A DNA stretch of 64,000 nt, from positions 2,294,001 to 2,358,000 of the forward strand of contig NZ_JAUSQU010000001.1 in NCBI RefSeq assembly GCF_030811455.1, in the 5' to 3' direction. The DNA is from Streptosporangium lutulentum. GTDB lineage: Bacteria > Actinomycetota > Actinomycetes > Streptosporangiales > Streptosporangiaceae. Under the pieces are notes generated by a model that worked only from the letters and a program-made list of their open reading frames with translations, was not told the origin of the DNA and searched no databases. The position numbers were made by a program, and so were the translations under genes. This document shows positions 60,001 through 64,000 of the stretch, one piece after another; within the stretch, counting starts at the first letter, position 1; each line of letters opens with the position of its first letter.

Positions 60001-60088
60001 GGCGGGCGTCCACGCGGGACCCTTGCACCTGCTCGGCCACGCCGTCGACATGGCCCGCGAGCCCGCCGACCCCTGCTCGCGGGAGTGA
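48014..60088 (+). CDS. Hybrid FAAL-PKS-NRPS megasynthase with AAR-like terminal reductase
   Basis: 4024 aa. Domains: FAAL (1-560; SWMPYFHDMGLIG); ACP1 (Ser621); KS (677-1090; Cys841, His976, His1015); AT (1173-1450; Ser1277, His1380 in RAFHS, so malonyl-CoA); KR (1540-1940; GGAGGMG, Tyr1890); ACP2 (Ser2040); C1 (2099-2530; HHVAADG); A (2545-3065); PCP (Ser3133); C2 (3215-3640; HHLIGDG); reductase-like domain (3655-4015). Every motif residue is intact. Expected course: fatty acyl loading, one malonyl extension, ketoreduction, coupling to one amino acid, reductive release. My reading of the A pocket is D-A-R-S-H-G-L-V-N-K, which I cannot match to a known amino acid. C2 has no following carrier. 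No DH, ER, thioesterase or phosphopantetheinyl transferase is present. ATG 48014 follows AAGGCGGGG. Confidence 0.92.
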   Translation: MPGPGDETVLPDVLLGAAEDAPEQVIVHVRGDGSERTVTYRELRDESMRVAGGLLDTGLAPGSVVLLVADRGDDFQPLFWGLLAAGLIPVPLAPDVRRVLPVWEFLHRPPIAVDAATAPLLAELGDGVRLLPLDGLRRGRPPEVLPVRAPEDVAFLQFSSGSTEAPKGVELTHAAVLANLEQIRVAAAITPDDVAASWMPYFHDMGLIGTHLVPLSARLKQVRLEPLSFAKRPALWLEAAARHRATLLSAANFALALVERRVARDTLARLDLTSVRMIVVGAEPISPTVWRAFVRGMRPTGLAAEALQPVYGLAEATLAVTFPPPGEVAEPLVLDRAALGRGRVAFTEPGPHAVELMDVGRPVPGCEVRIVDDEGRSPGGRRVGHIEVRGPQLARGYHRSPEATRDAFTDGWLRTGDMGFLHRGRLCVTGRFKDVVFVNGSTHHASDLEEVAAGTPGLPHGPVAVVGSVDPVSGGERVVVFVAARSPGAGATAGAPGEVAARVGEALGHDDVRVLALPARAFPRTTSGKLRRAVMRERFESGSYAEFEVHRATGAGPAADAPGGSVPVRSADAGGGAAGSPVPRSRRDVESAVLGVWARVLDLPAARIGPHDRFFALGGSSLKAMQVLAAVEDVFGVSLRPSDMRDHDTVAALAGQVLTADGLARGDEPERPGDGRGVPVIAVTAMACRFPGADTPEAFWNHLAEGRDAVTGVPAGRWPDPADADSRWGAFLDDPAAFDAGYFGIGEEEARATDPQARLFLELAHEALERAGYAGPRRRGRRVGVFAAAGESGYRRLLEQAHGETEPPSSALTGNLTGLLAGRVAHCLDLTGPALVVDTACSSALVALHLARRSLQQGECDIAVVGGVHLNLTPDGYASLERSHALSPTGRCRTFSATADGFVPGEGGAAVVLMRLDDAERADDPILAVLRGTAVNNDGHSLSLMAPNPLTQREVIAQAYREAGVDPGSVSYVEAHGTGTPIGDPVEVGSLTHALPPRTDGRPRLLGSVKTNLGHLLNAAGMPGLVKVLLALGHRQLPPSLHHSPLAPDLNPGRSGFAVVSGLREWDVPGPLIAGVNAFGFGGTNAHAILEEPPARRPPPSSVSARPRLLTLSARSAESLRAATADLARHLREHPELDEGDVCAAVATARDEGPHRIAVVADGDLAARLEEAPASRLPGTRPRVVFLLPGQGAQRPGQARALYADAPVFRDVLDEASELAGEVGGRSLSAWCLDPGVLPTELTRTEVAQPLLVAYGVALARQLRAWGIAPDAVAGHSVGEIAAACVAGRLTLADAVRFAAERGRLMRDLCVPGAMAAVRGGEETVAALVADSRGALSVAAINASAQVVVAGTPEAVDRAVRELTAQGVAARRLEVSRAFHSPLMDPALGPLAEAAASLTLHPSVTPLMSTVTAEWQPVLSPEYLREHAARPVRFGAAVERLLDDGYDTFLELGPAPILSGPVRTVAAAHAQGAGAVVLAAGNEDGARGLLETAGRLWQRGVSLDRTALDAGRARLAVPTYPFHRRRYWPASAPRRLLHRFVWDDAPLTVGPEPRTVLLAGPDCPLSRALADRLARRGVAVRREGDPLPEGAPRPDVAVLLPGPATEPDSAAALDTAQLTMVKDLQDLLPRLARDRPRVLVVTEDVHATGVAPERLRPEQAVLIGLALALPEELPGVVVRSVDLSSLDGVAAHLAALDRELAAREGTRDGGAPAGNAGAVAWRAGRRLRRVTEAVAAAPADLPADGVYLITGGAGGMGSALARDLADRGRPTLVLTGRSPRPPAGLLSDLRARGAVAEYRVADVSCEADVDAVLADLPRLDGVFHAAGVVRPGTLRAKSLQEVAEGLAAKTRGGYLLARGLRRHGLRPVVCVAFSSVSSVLPGLAGALGDYAAANAYLDAFAAAERAAGRPWQALNFAAFAGTGLAAKTGVPAGGAVRGPKPLAVATALEALRDACGVEAAQLLIAELEPGSPSRPRAGVGTGAPAVARAPVPVPTARTEGRAEEENSVPAVLRRLVAVALRRGPDDLGDDESLLGLGLDSLTAVDLVKRLERELDRSLPITLFFEHRTLRELAAHLQTGEPHRGDAPRDDREAVADGAPFPLTPVQLAFHTQARLHPDVAAYGYVRQTVTGPLSPELLGRALGHLADRHPMLRLRVRPDDAAPTQIAVPSGHGPVPGWYDVRPLSGAGENREELEALEAALCNRPFDLAEAPVRALLAHTATGIAHLVLVVHHVAADGFSLNLLCEELWTVYTALARGGTPALPPPGTTFSAYAAHVREERSGAAFAEDLAYWRGTLAPGGEPLALPYDGDPRGLPRPPLLAHQVAVGPELSAALRDLAAAHGVSLFHLLLAAYMRCLSRWSGDRRDVTVNVARARRDIRLPGVERIVGPLADTLPVSARVDPDEPAHALAARLLDIWSAGERHARLTSLDLARLLPADGAGPRTAGPASFSFARFPASLDPGCPVDVRPAAAGTASAATRLSLLGWESGGELRFSWNFPSRLFDRTTIERLAREHLAELTAIGLPGNPKETRAEPRVTAPRVGVVARLCARFRATPGEVAVDTGETTVTYAGLDRASAALAARLCAAGVAPGDLVGLLTEPGADTVAGVVGILRAGAGWVPLDATHPPSRLADQLKRSGARALVCHDATRVPATTLAEAASVALVTVGGRMPAPPYDGGAGAQATDPDAFAYVIFTSGSTGRPKAVPITHRSMENYLDWALATFGYHRGDRLAQTASVCFDASVRQLLAPLLVGATVVTVPRHLLRDPEALLDRVERGRISVWSSVPTLWSRLLEAAETRVRSGAPLPDLSGLRWIHVGGEALPAAHVRRWYDLFGPGHRIANLYGPTEATVNATFHVIGTRPADDVLTLPIGRPLTGTRVEVVAPDGRRCAPGEPGELLISGVGLTPGYLGEPELTAAAFTERDGRRWYRSGDRVLRGPDGELEFLGRVDDQVKTRGHRVEPGEIEAVLQTHPAVARAAVVVHDDRLAAFVECRAGASAPEATALRAHLARTLPAYMLPSRIRIVDVLPLTGTGKVDRSGLGVPAPRPATAESAMDTAEGAADRPPAAGIAEGAVHTAEGVADRPPASAGDAPGTSPVTPTELLLARIWSELLDVPRIGRDDDFFALGGDSILVLQVFARLREEIPVLPRPTVVYTHGTLGALAAAVDSASVEDTSPDDAPAGDSTAGDSTEGDGDRRQGGLHPSRADRTGPSPFPLTPSQRGFLLAEAMAPDADPAWLARMRVHGRLDPDLFQRAVDTCVVRHPMLRTVFPAGARPPVQQELPPALRLPVVFETLADPGLLPSRVAEERERHLESWAWPLLRLRLITLAPDEHVLVVHAHHLIGDGYSVALLGGELLAAYDRLLRGGTEPPPLRGTFRDHVALLERATTTPARRARLAAPYRRPVLGRTREGFVPASPYRCTGFTLDANRVAVLRRVAGEAGTTLFVSLLTAYYRTLAAVTGQDDLILGLAVTGRDHALPDAHLVFGPFATAVPLRPGPPHGEGATTRTFAEDLRGVAAEVTAARTEGGEGIHGGGGVPAAARFFFTFLDFSALGPLSGDALTLSWDDTDPELTPPPMGTDTFLAVRPVGTGELRLVLRASAAAFTEADFDAFARALGEELTRAADEAVDPVRPAGAVKAAGTVDAAGALDAALVGYLPAPGHLASLAGSAAVSLPRERLRDLLFPEGRPRLVEEIGTPLGRSGFICLPLFADELPVVPDLAARTAGAVEYAASLGARCVSLAGMIPSLTGYGFDVLRETKTRAAVTTGHAATVVSVVKTVHAALERSRYTLGELTVAVVGLGSIGRASLELLLTLAERPPARLLLCDVAGSAPRLTELAGELVGRDLAGAVEVHESDPELPDVVYESALLVTAVSGGGAPLDVERLRPGAIVVDDSFPHCFDTGKALARMAERRDALTVGGGLLAIRDVERRIAEGLPPAAAAGYAAQPWLPGTIASCRLESLLWAARPGLPLVHGLVDVSPALAYWKEMEAAGVHAGPLHLLGHAVDMAREPADPCSRE
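57181..57280 (+). repeat. 60-bp-period duplication in the A-PCP linker
   Basis: The 40 bases at 57181-57220 recur at 57241-57280 with six differences, in frame (DTAEGAADRPPA and HTAEGVADRPPA). It lengthens the flexible linker between the adenylation domain and the carrier and is consistent with a slipped-strand duplication. Confidence 0.75.
58976..60058 (+). other. AAR-like (acyl-ACP reductase) release domain of the megasynthase
   Basis: Residues 3655-4015 do not match the usual Lys2-type thioester reductase. They follow cyanobacterial acyl-ACP reductase from end to end: LVGYLPAPGHLASL (AAR: FGLIGHLTSLE), AASLGARCVSLAGM (AQKHGIDISALGGF), VTTGHAATVVSVVKTV (FTTGNTHTAYVICRQV), TVAVVGLGSIGRA (TVAVVGATGDIGSA; Gly3804, Gly3806, Gly3809), AIVVDDSFPHCFD (VLIDGGYPKNL), and SCRLESLLW (ACFAEAMLLEF). 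Cys3962 and Glu3965 fall on the AAR catalytic Cys and its neighbouring Glu. In AAR the Cys takes the acyl group and NADPH releases an aldehyde; the same is inferred here for the PCP-bound product. AAR sequence recalled from memory, so a direct alignment should confirm it. Confidence 0.78.
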
Positions 60089-60165
60089 CCCCGGGAGGCC
60101 GACGACCTCGGCTTCCATGCGGCCGGCCCCGCGCGCGCCCGCCGGCCCGGAGCCCTGCGGGCCGA

Positions 60166-60224
60166 TGACGGAGCCAGGTGACGGAGACCGGTGACGGAGA
60201 CGGACCTGTCAGCGCCCGTCTCCG
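60166..60224. repeat. Three 13-bp TGACGGAG repeats and a hairpin between convergent genes
   Basis: Near-identical 13-bp units begin at 60166, 60179 and 60192 (TGACGGAGCCAGG, TGACGGAGACCGG, TGACGGAGACGGA). The last unit pairs with 60216-60224 (CGGAGACGG with CCGTCTCCG), giving a hairpin that spans the stop codon of the convergent ATPase gene and may end transcription from both sides. Confidence 0.5.
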
Positions 60225-60856
60225 GCGAAACCGACGATCTCGTCGGCCCAGCGATCCAGCAGGATCGGGTCGTGACTGATCGCCAGGACTCCCGCCCCGG
60301 TGCGTTCCCGGTAGGCGTTCACCACCCCGACCAGGTGCGCCTGCGTGGAGGCGTCCAGCATGGTGGTCATCTCATCGCAGATCAGGTAACGGGGTTCCAG
60401 GGTCAGCGCCCTGGCCACGCAGGCCCGCTGCAACTGCCCGTCGGAGACCTCGTGCGGCCATCGCGTGAGCAGCTCGTCGGTCAGGCCGGTCTCCCGGGCC
60501 AGTTCGACGACGCGCCCCTCGTCCGGCCGGCCGTTCGCGACCAGGGGCTCGCCGATCACTTCGGCGAGCGTGAGGCGTGGATCCACCGCGAGCCGGGGTT
60601 GCTGGTAGATCAGGGCCACCCGGATGCGCAGGTCGCGTGCCGCGCGCTGTCGCCAGCGCGTCACGGCCGTGCCGTCCACGGTGAGCGTGCCGGACGCCGG
60701 GCGCAGCATCAGCGCCATGACCCGGGCCAGCGTCGACTTCCCGCAGCCGCTCGGCCCGGCCAGGCCGGTCACCTCACCGGGCGTGATCGTCAGGGACGCC
60801 TCGTCCAGCGCGGTGTGCCCGCCGTACCTGACGGTGATCGCGGACGCTTCAAGCAT
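60209..60856 (-). CDS. ABC transporter ATP-binding protein (DppF/NikE type)
   Basis: 215-aa ATPase. Walker A is GPSGCGKST (about residues 36-44), the Q-loop is YQQPRLAVDPRLTL, the ABC signature is degenerate (HEVSDGQLQR), Walker B is RYLICDEMTTMLD and the H-loop AISHD. Met replaces the usual Pro-Thr of DEPTS after Walker B (DEMTTMLD), as seen in some NikE-like proteins. It is shorter than full DppF because the C-terminal oligopeptide-binding extension is missing. It is last in the importer operon, overlapping the preceding ATPase gene by 8 nt. Confidence 0.85.
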   Translation of the reverse strand: MLEASAITVRYGGHTALDEASLTITPGEVTGLAGPSGCGKSTLARVMALMLRPASGTLTVDGTAVTRWRQRAARDLRIRVALIYQQPRLAVDPRLTLAEVIGEPLVANGRPDEGRVVELARETGLTDELLTRWPHEVSDGQLQRACVARALTLEPRYLICDEMTTMLDASTQAHLVGVVNAYRERTGAGVLAISHDPILLDRWADEIVGFAGDGR

Positions 60857-61784
60857 GCCTGTCCTCCAGGGCGTGGTGGCAGGCCACGCCGCCGTCCATC
60901 GGCGGCGGCGCGGCGCACCGCTCGGTCTCGTGGCCGCAGCGCGACCGGAACGCACACCCTTCGGGCAGCCGGGTCAGCTCGGGCGGCAGGCCGGGGATGG
61001 GGACGAACGCCCGGTCCGGCTGGGCCGCCACCAGTCCCGACGTGTACGGGTGGCGGGGGCGCCCGAGCACCTCGGCCACCGGCCCCACCTCGACCAGGCG
61101 GCTGGCGTACATCACCGCGAGGTCGTCGGCGACCCGCTCGGCCGCGCGCAGGTCGTGCGTGATCAGCAGTACGGCACGCCCCTCGTCGCACAGCTCGCGC
61201 AGCGTCGCCATCGCCCGGTCCACCAGGGGCCGGTCCAGCCCGCTGGTCGGCTCGTCGGCCAGCACCAGCCACGGGTCGCCCGCCAGCGCGATCGCGTTCG
61301 CCACGCGCTGGGCCATGCCGCCCGACAACTCGTGCGGGTAGCGGTCCAGCTCGTGCGGGCGCAGGCCGTACCGCGCCGCCAGGTCGTCGGCCGTGGCGCG
61401 CGAGCCGAGTTCGCGCACGGCCTCCTGGAGTTGCGCCCGCGCCGTGCGCACGGGCGTGAGGTGGGTGGCCGGGCTCTGCGGGATGAGCCCGATCGCGCGC
61501 CCGCGCACCCGCTCGGCGAGTACGGCCTGTGAGGCGCCGACCAGTTCCACCGGCTCCCCGCCGTGTTCCAGCCATGCCTGGCCGGAGACCGTCGCGTTGT
61601 CCGGGAGCAGGCCGAGCAACGCGTGCGCGAGCACCGACTTGCCGCACCCCGACTCGCCCACCAGGGCCAGGCACCTGCCCGGCCGTACCTCGAAGGTGGC
61701 CTCGCTGACCGCCTGCACCAGCGCGCCCGGGATCCGGAAGCCGACGCTCAGTTCCTGGACCCGTAGTCGTTTCCGGTCGGTCAA
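60849..61784 (-). CDS. ABC transporter ATP-binding protein (DppD/OppD type)
   Basis: 311-aa ATPase with Walker A GESGCGKSVLAHALLGLLP, Q-loop IPQSPATHLTPV, signature LSGGMAQRV, Walker B WLVLADEPTSGLD and H-loop LITHD. It keeps the C-terminal oligopeptide/dipeptide extension with Cys residues (EGCAFRSRCGHETERC) that holds an iron-sulfur or structural site in OppD/DppD proteins. It starts at TTG 61784, overlapping the stop of the permease gene by 4 nt, hence no ATG. Confidence 0.88.
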   Translation of the reverse strand: MTDRKRLRVQELSVGFRIPGALVQAVSEATFEVRPGRCLALVGESGCGKSVLAHALLGLLPDNATVSGQAWLEHGGEPVELVGASQAVLAERVRGRAIGLIPQSPATHLTPVRTARAQLQEAVRELGSRATADDLAARYGLRPHELDRYPHELSGGMAQRVANAIALAGDPWLVLADEPTSGLDRPLVDRAMATLRELCDEGRAVLLITHDLRAAERVADDLAVMYASRLVEVGPVAEVLGRPRHPYTSGLVAAQPDRAFVPIPGLPPELTRLPEGCAFRSRCGHETERCAAPPPMDGGVACHHALEDRHA

Positions 61785-62593
61785 AGTTCCAGCTCCGATC
61801 TCCAGCGGGGGCTGCGGCGGTCGCGCCAGTGCTGGGCCAGCACCGACACCGCCAGCGTGGGCACCAGGATGAACAGGCCGGGCACCAGGCTCGACCACCA
61901 GTCGCCGGTGAGCAGCGAGCGCTGCCCATCGTTGATCATGTTGCCGAGTGAGGCCAGGTGCGGAGGCAGACCCAGACCGAGAAAGCTCAGCGCGGTCTCG
62001 TGCCAGATCGCGTGAGGCATCATCAGCACCGTCGCCAGCATCAGGTGGGGGAGAAGATGCGGGAGGAGATGGCGGCGGATCACCCGCATCCTGGTCGAGC
62101 CGCCGGAGATCGCCGCCTCCACGAACGGGCGTGAGCGCAGCGAGAGCACCTCCGAGCGGACGATCCGCGCGGCCGTGGTCCAGTGCGTCACGCCCACGGA
62201 GACCACCACGGCGGCGGCGCTCGGCGCGAACAGCGCGACGATGAAGATGCCGAACAGCAGGTGCGGCAGGGCGTTGAAGCCGTCCACCACCCGCATGAGA
62301 AGACGGTCGGGCAGTCCTCCCAGGGCGCCCGCGGCCAGGCCCATGAGCCCGCCGATCACCATGCTGACCAGCGCGGCCACCAGGCCCACCATGAAGGAGA
62401 CCCGCAGGCCGTAGATCGACCGGATCAGCACGTCCCGCCCGACCTCGTCGGTGCCGAAGGGATGCGAGAGAGAGGGCGGCTGCCCGGCCGCGCGCAGGTC
62501 CACCAGGCTCTGGTCGAGGTCCACGACGGGGGGCACCAGGAGGACGGCGAGTGCCAGCACCACCAGGGTGCCGATCGCGAGTCTCACCGGCAT
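61781..62593 (-). CDS. ABC transporter permease (DppC/NikC type)
   Basis: 270-aa inner-membrane permease with six helices and the coupling EAA loop (VEAAISGGSTRMRVIRRHLLPHLLPHLM). The N-terminal HPFGTDEVGRDVLIRSIYGLRVSFMVG is the hallmark of the DppC family. It pairs with the DppB-type permease, whose stop codon immediately precedes its ATG (no gap). Substrates of the system are probably di/oligopeptides or nickel-type chelates. Confidence 0.9.
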   Translation of the reverse strand: MPVRLAIGTLVVLALAVLLVPPVVDLDQSLVDLRAAGQPPSLSHPFGTDEVGRDVLIRSIYGLRVSFMVGLVAALVSMVIGGLMGLAAGALGGLPDRLLMRVVDGFNALPHLLFGIFIVALFAPSAAAVVVSVGVTHWTTAARIVRSEVLSLRSRPFVEAAISGGSTRMRVIRRHLLPHLLPHLMLATVLMMPHAIWHETALSFLGLGLPPHLASLGNMINDGQRSLLTGDWWSSLVPGLFILVPTLAVSVLAQHWRDRRSPRWRSELEL

Positions 62594-63574
62594 TCAGCCC
62601 ACCCCCAGAGTGCGCACCCGCGGGTCGGCCACGGTGTAGGCGATGTCGGCGAGCAGGTTTCCGGCCAGCACCGCCGCCGTGCCCAGCAGCGTGAGCGCCG
62701 CCAGCAGCGGGAAGTCCACGGCCAGCGCCGCCTGGACCGAGGCCGCGGCGACGCCGGGCCAGGAGAAGATCGTCTCGACCAGGATCGCGCCGGTGACCAG
62801 TTCCGGCATCCGGGCGCCGAGCAGGGTGAGGAAGGGCAGCAGCGCCGACCTCAGCGCGTGCCGTACGATCACGGTTCGCTCGCGCAGGCCACGGGCGCGG
62901 GCGCCGATCACGAAGTCCTCCCGCAGCACCCCGATGACCGACTCCCGCACATAGAGCACCAGCCACGACGACTGGGAGATCGCCAGAACCGCGACCGGCA
63001 GGACCATGTGCGCGGCCACGTCGGCGGGGTTGATCGTGGTCGACGCCGCATCCGTCAGGCCTCCCGCGGGCAGCCAGTCCAGCTGGACCGCGAAGACCCA
63101 GATGGCCAGCAGCCCCAGCCAGAACACCGGGGCGGCCTCGTTGGCGAACGCGCCGCCGGTGATCACCCGGTCCAGCCAGGAGCCGCGCCGCCAGGCGGCG
63201 AGGGTGCCCACCACCAGGCTGCCGACGAACATCAGCACCAGCGCCGAGCCGGTGGCCAGCAGGGTCCAGCCCAGCCGCTCGCCGATGATCTCGCTGACCG
63301 GCCGGTGGAAGGAACGCGACTCGCCCAGATCACCGCCGGCCAGGTTGCCGAACCAGGTGGCGTACTGTTCGAGGACCGGCCGGTCCAGGCCCCAGTTCTG
63401 CCGGATCGACTCGACCACCTCCGGAGAGGTGACCAGTGCGCGTTCGCCGAGATACTGCCTGACCGGGTCGAAGGGGGAGGCCTGGGCCAGCGCGAACATG
63501 CCGATCGTGACGGCCGTCAGCAGCGGTATCGCGAAGGCCACCCGCCAGGCGACCATCTTGAGGATCGCTCTCAC
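62594..63574 (-). CDS. ABC transporter permease (DppB/NikB type)
   Basis: 326-aa permease. The family opening (RVAFAIPLLTAVTIGMFALAQASPFDPVRQYLG), the periplasmic region with NWGLDRPVLEQYATWFGNLAGGDLGESRSFHRPV, and the EAA loop FVIGARARGLRERTVIVRHALRSALLPFLTLLG are all present. It starts at GTG 63574, overlapping the stop of the binding-protein gene by 4 nt. Confidence 0.9.
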   Translation of the reverse strand: MRAILKMVAWRVAFAIPLLTAVTIGMFALAQASPFDPVRQYLGERALVTSPEVVESIRQNWGLDRPVLEQYATWFGNLAGGDLGESRSFHRPVSEIIGERLGWTLLATGSALVLMFVGSLVVGTLAAWRRGSWLDRVITGGAFANEAAPVFWLGLLAIWVFAVQLDWLPAGGLTDAASTTINPADVAAHMVLPVAVLAISQSSWLVLYVRESVIGVLREDFVIGARARGLRERTVIVRHALRSALLPFLTLLGARMPELVTGAILVETIFSWPGVAAASVQAALAVDFPLLAALTLLGTAAVLAGNLLADIAYTVADPRVRTLGVG

Positions 63575-64000
63575 GCGACCGGCTTCCAGGTGGGGATGCC
63601 GGCGAACAGGCCTCCGGTGGCGTGCTCGTGCCCGTCCACGCCCGGCACGATCCCTTCGTACTCGCCGCGGATCACGTACACGTGCTTGAGGAAGACCAGG
63701 TAGGAGTAGACCTCGTCGTCCCTGATGATTTTCTGGAAGCCGGCGTAGGCCTGTTCGCGCTCCGCCCGCTCGCCCGAGGCTCTGCCCCGCTCCAGCAGCC
63801 TGTCGACCTCGGGGTTGTCGTAGAGGCCGGGGTTGAAGAAGCCCTGGCCCTTGAAGCCGGAGTGGAACAGCTCGTAGTTGACGTAGTCGGGGTCGTACGG
63901 GCTGCCGAATCCCATGACCGCCGCGTCCTTGCCCAGTCGCGCTTCGATCGCGTCCCAGTCCAGGCCGATCGGCTCGACGCGCAGGCCGATCTTCTTGGCG
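63571..64000 (-). CDS. ABC transporter substrate-binding protein, family 5 (partial, runs off the window)
   Basis: C-terminal 142 residues of a DppA/NikA/OppA-type extracytoplasmic binding protein: KIGLRVEPIGLDWDAIEARL, GFGSPYDPDYVNYELFHSGFKGQGFFNPGLYDNPEVDRLLERG and IIRDDEVYSYLVFLKHVYVIRGEYEG. The N-terminus with its lipoprotein signal lies beyond base 64000. The SPYDPDYVNYELF pattern is close to peptide- and nickel-binding proteins; the ligand is unknown. First gene of the importer operon in this window. Confidence 0.85.
   Translation of the reverse strand, partial: AKKIGLRVEPIGLDWDAIEARLGKDAAVMGFGSPYDPDYVNYELFHSGFKGQGFFNPGLYDNPEVDRLLERGRASGERAEREQAYAGFQKIIRDDEVYSYLVFLKHVYVIRGEYEGIVPGVDGHEHATGGLFAGIPTWKPVA

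Overview
The window is about 70% GC, with GTG and TTG starts, leaderless-looking promoters and the gene stock of a filamentous actinomycete: an F420-dependent oxidoreductase, MmyB-type XRE regulator, ECF41 and ECF42 sigma factors, CsbD/GlsB stress proteins, HelR and a PKS-NRPS. A Streptosporangiaceae- or Streptomyces-like host is an inference; no rRNA, tRNA or marker gene is present to place it. I saw no CRISPR array, tRNA or insertion sequence.

Layout. 0-7.6 kb (minus strand): an SDR and an aminotransferase, then behind a perfect hairpin a single-chain biotin-dependent carboxylase of about 1820 residues whose central and carboxyltransferase parts resemble eukaryotic acetyl-CoA carboxylase. 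8-10 kb: an MmyB-type regulator and a secreted SMP-30-like propeller. 10.7-13.6 kb: an extracytoplasmic redox/copper block (DUF929 thioredoxin-like protein overlapping a VKOR, convergent with two CopC proteins). 13.7-17.3 kb: two paralogous SDRs flanking a DUF427 protein, with a divergent LysR. 17.4-24.9 kb: a small membrane protein, an NmrA-like protein, a lone fumarate reductase/NadB-family flavoprotein, an internally deleted paralogue of the NmrA-like gene, and a compact set (53-aa ORF, methyltransferase, 79-aa acidic protein, ferritin-like/CDGSH iron-sulfur protein, Ohr-like fragment). 25-35.7 kb: hydrolase, VOC, DGPF-ECF42 pair, MFS, GNAT, CGNR regulator, two stress proteins, a glycosidase-like TIM barrel, ECF41, and two AraC-VOC modules, one of them decayed. 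35.9-39.5 kb: an antibiotic-response locus with HelR, a 19-bp match to the rifamycin-associated element, and a broken drug-efflux MFS gene behind a well-formed leader-peptide attenuator. 39.5-47.9 kb: GNAT, an epimerase behind a palindromic operator, a diaminopropionate ammonia-lyase/M20 amidohydrolase operon with divergent LysR, and small genes. 48-60 kb: one 4024-residue gene, FAAL-ACP-KS-AT-KR-ACP-C-A-PCP-C followed by a C-terminal domain that matches cyanobacterial acyl-ACP reductase (AAR), including its Cys-x-x-Glu active site. 60.2-64 kb (minus strand): a dipeptide/oligopeptide ABC importer running off the right edge.

How it fits together. The megasynthase should load a fatty acid, extend it once with malonyl-CoA, reduce the ketone, couple one amino acid and, if the AAR-like domain is active, release an N-(3-hydroxyacyl)aminoacyl aldehyde. 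The large carboxylase could supply malonyl-CoA to it, though the two are 40 kb apart. A second theme is decay by clean internal deletion: at least four genes (NmrA-like, MFS, second VOC, HyuC-like) keep both ends but have lost their middles, and an Ohr gene and an AraC gene survive only as 3' fragments.
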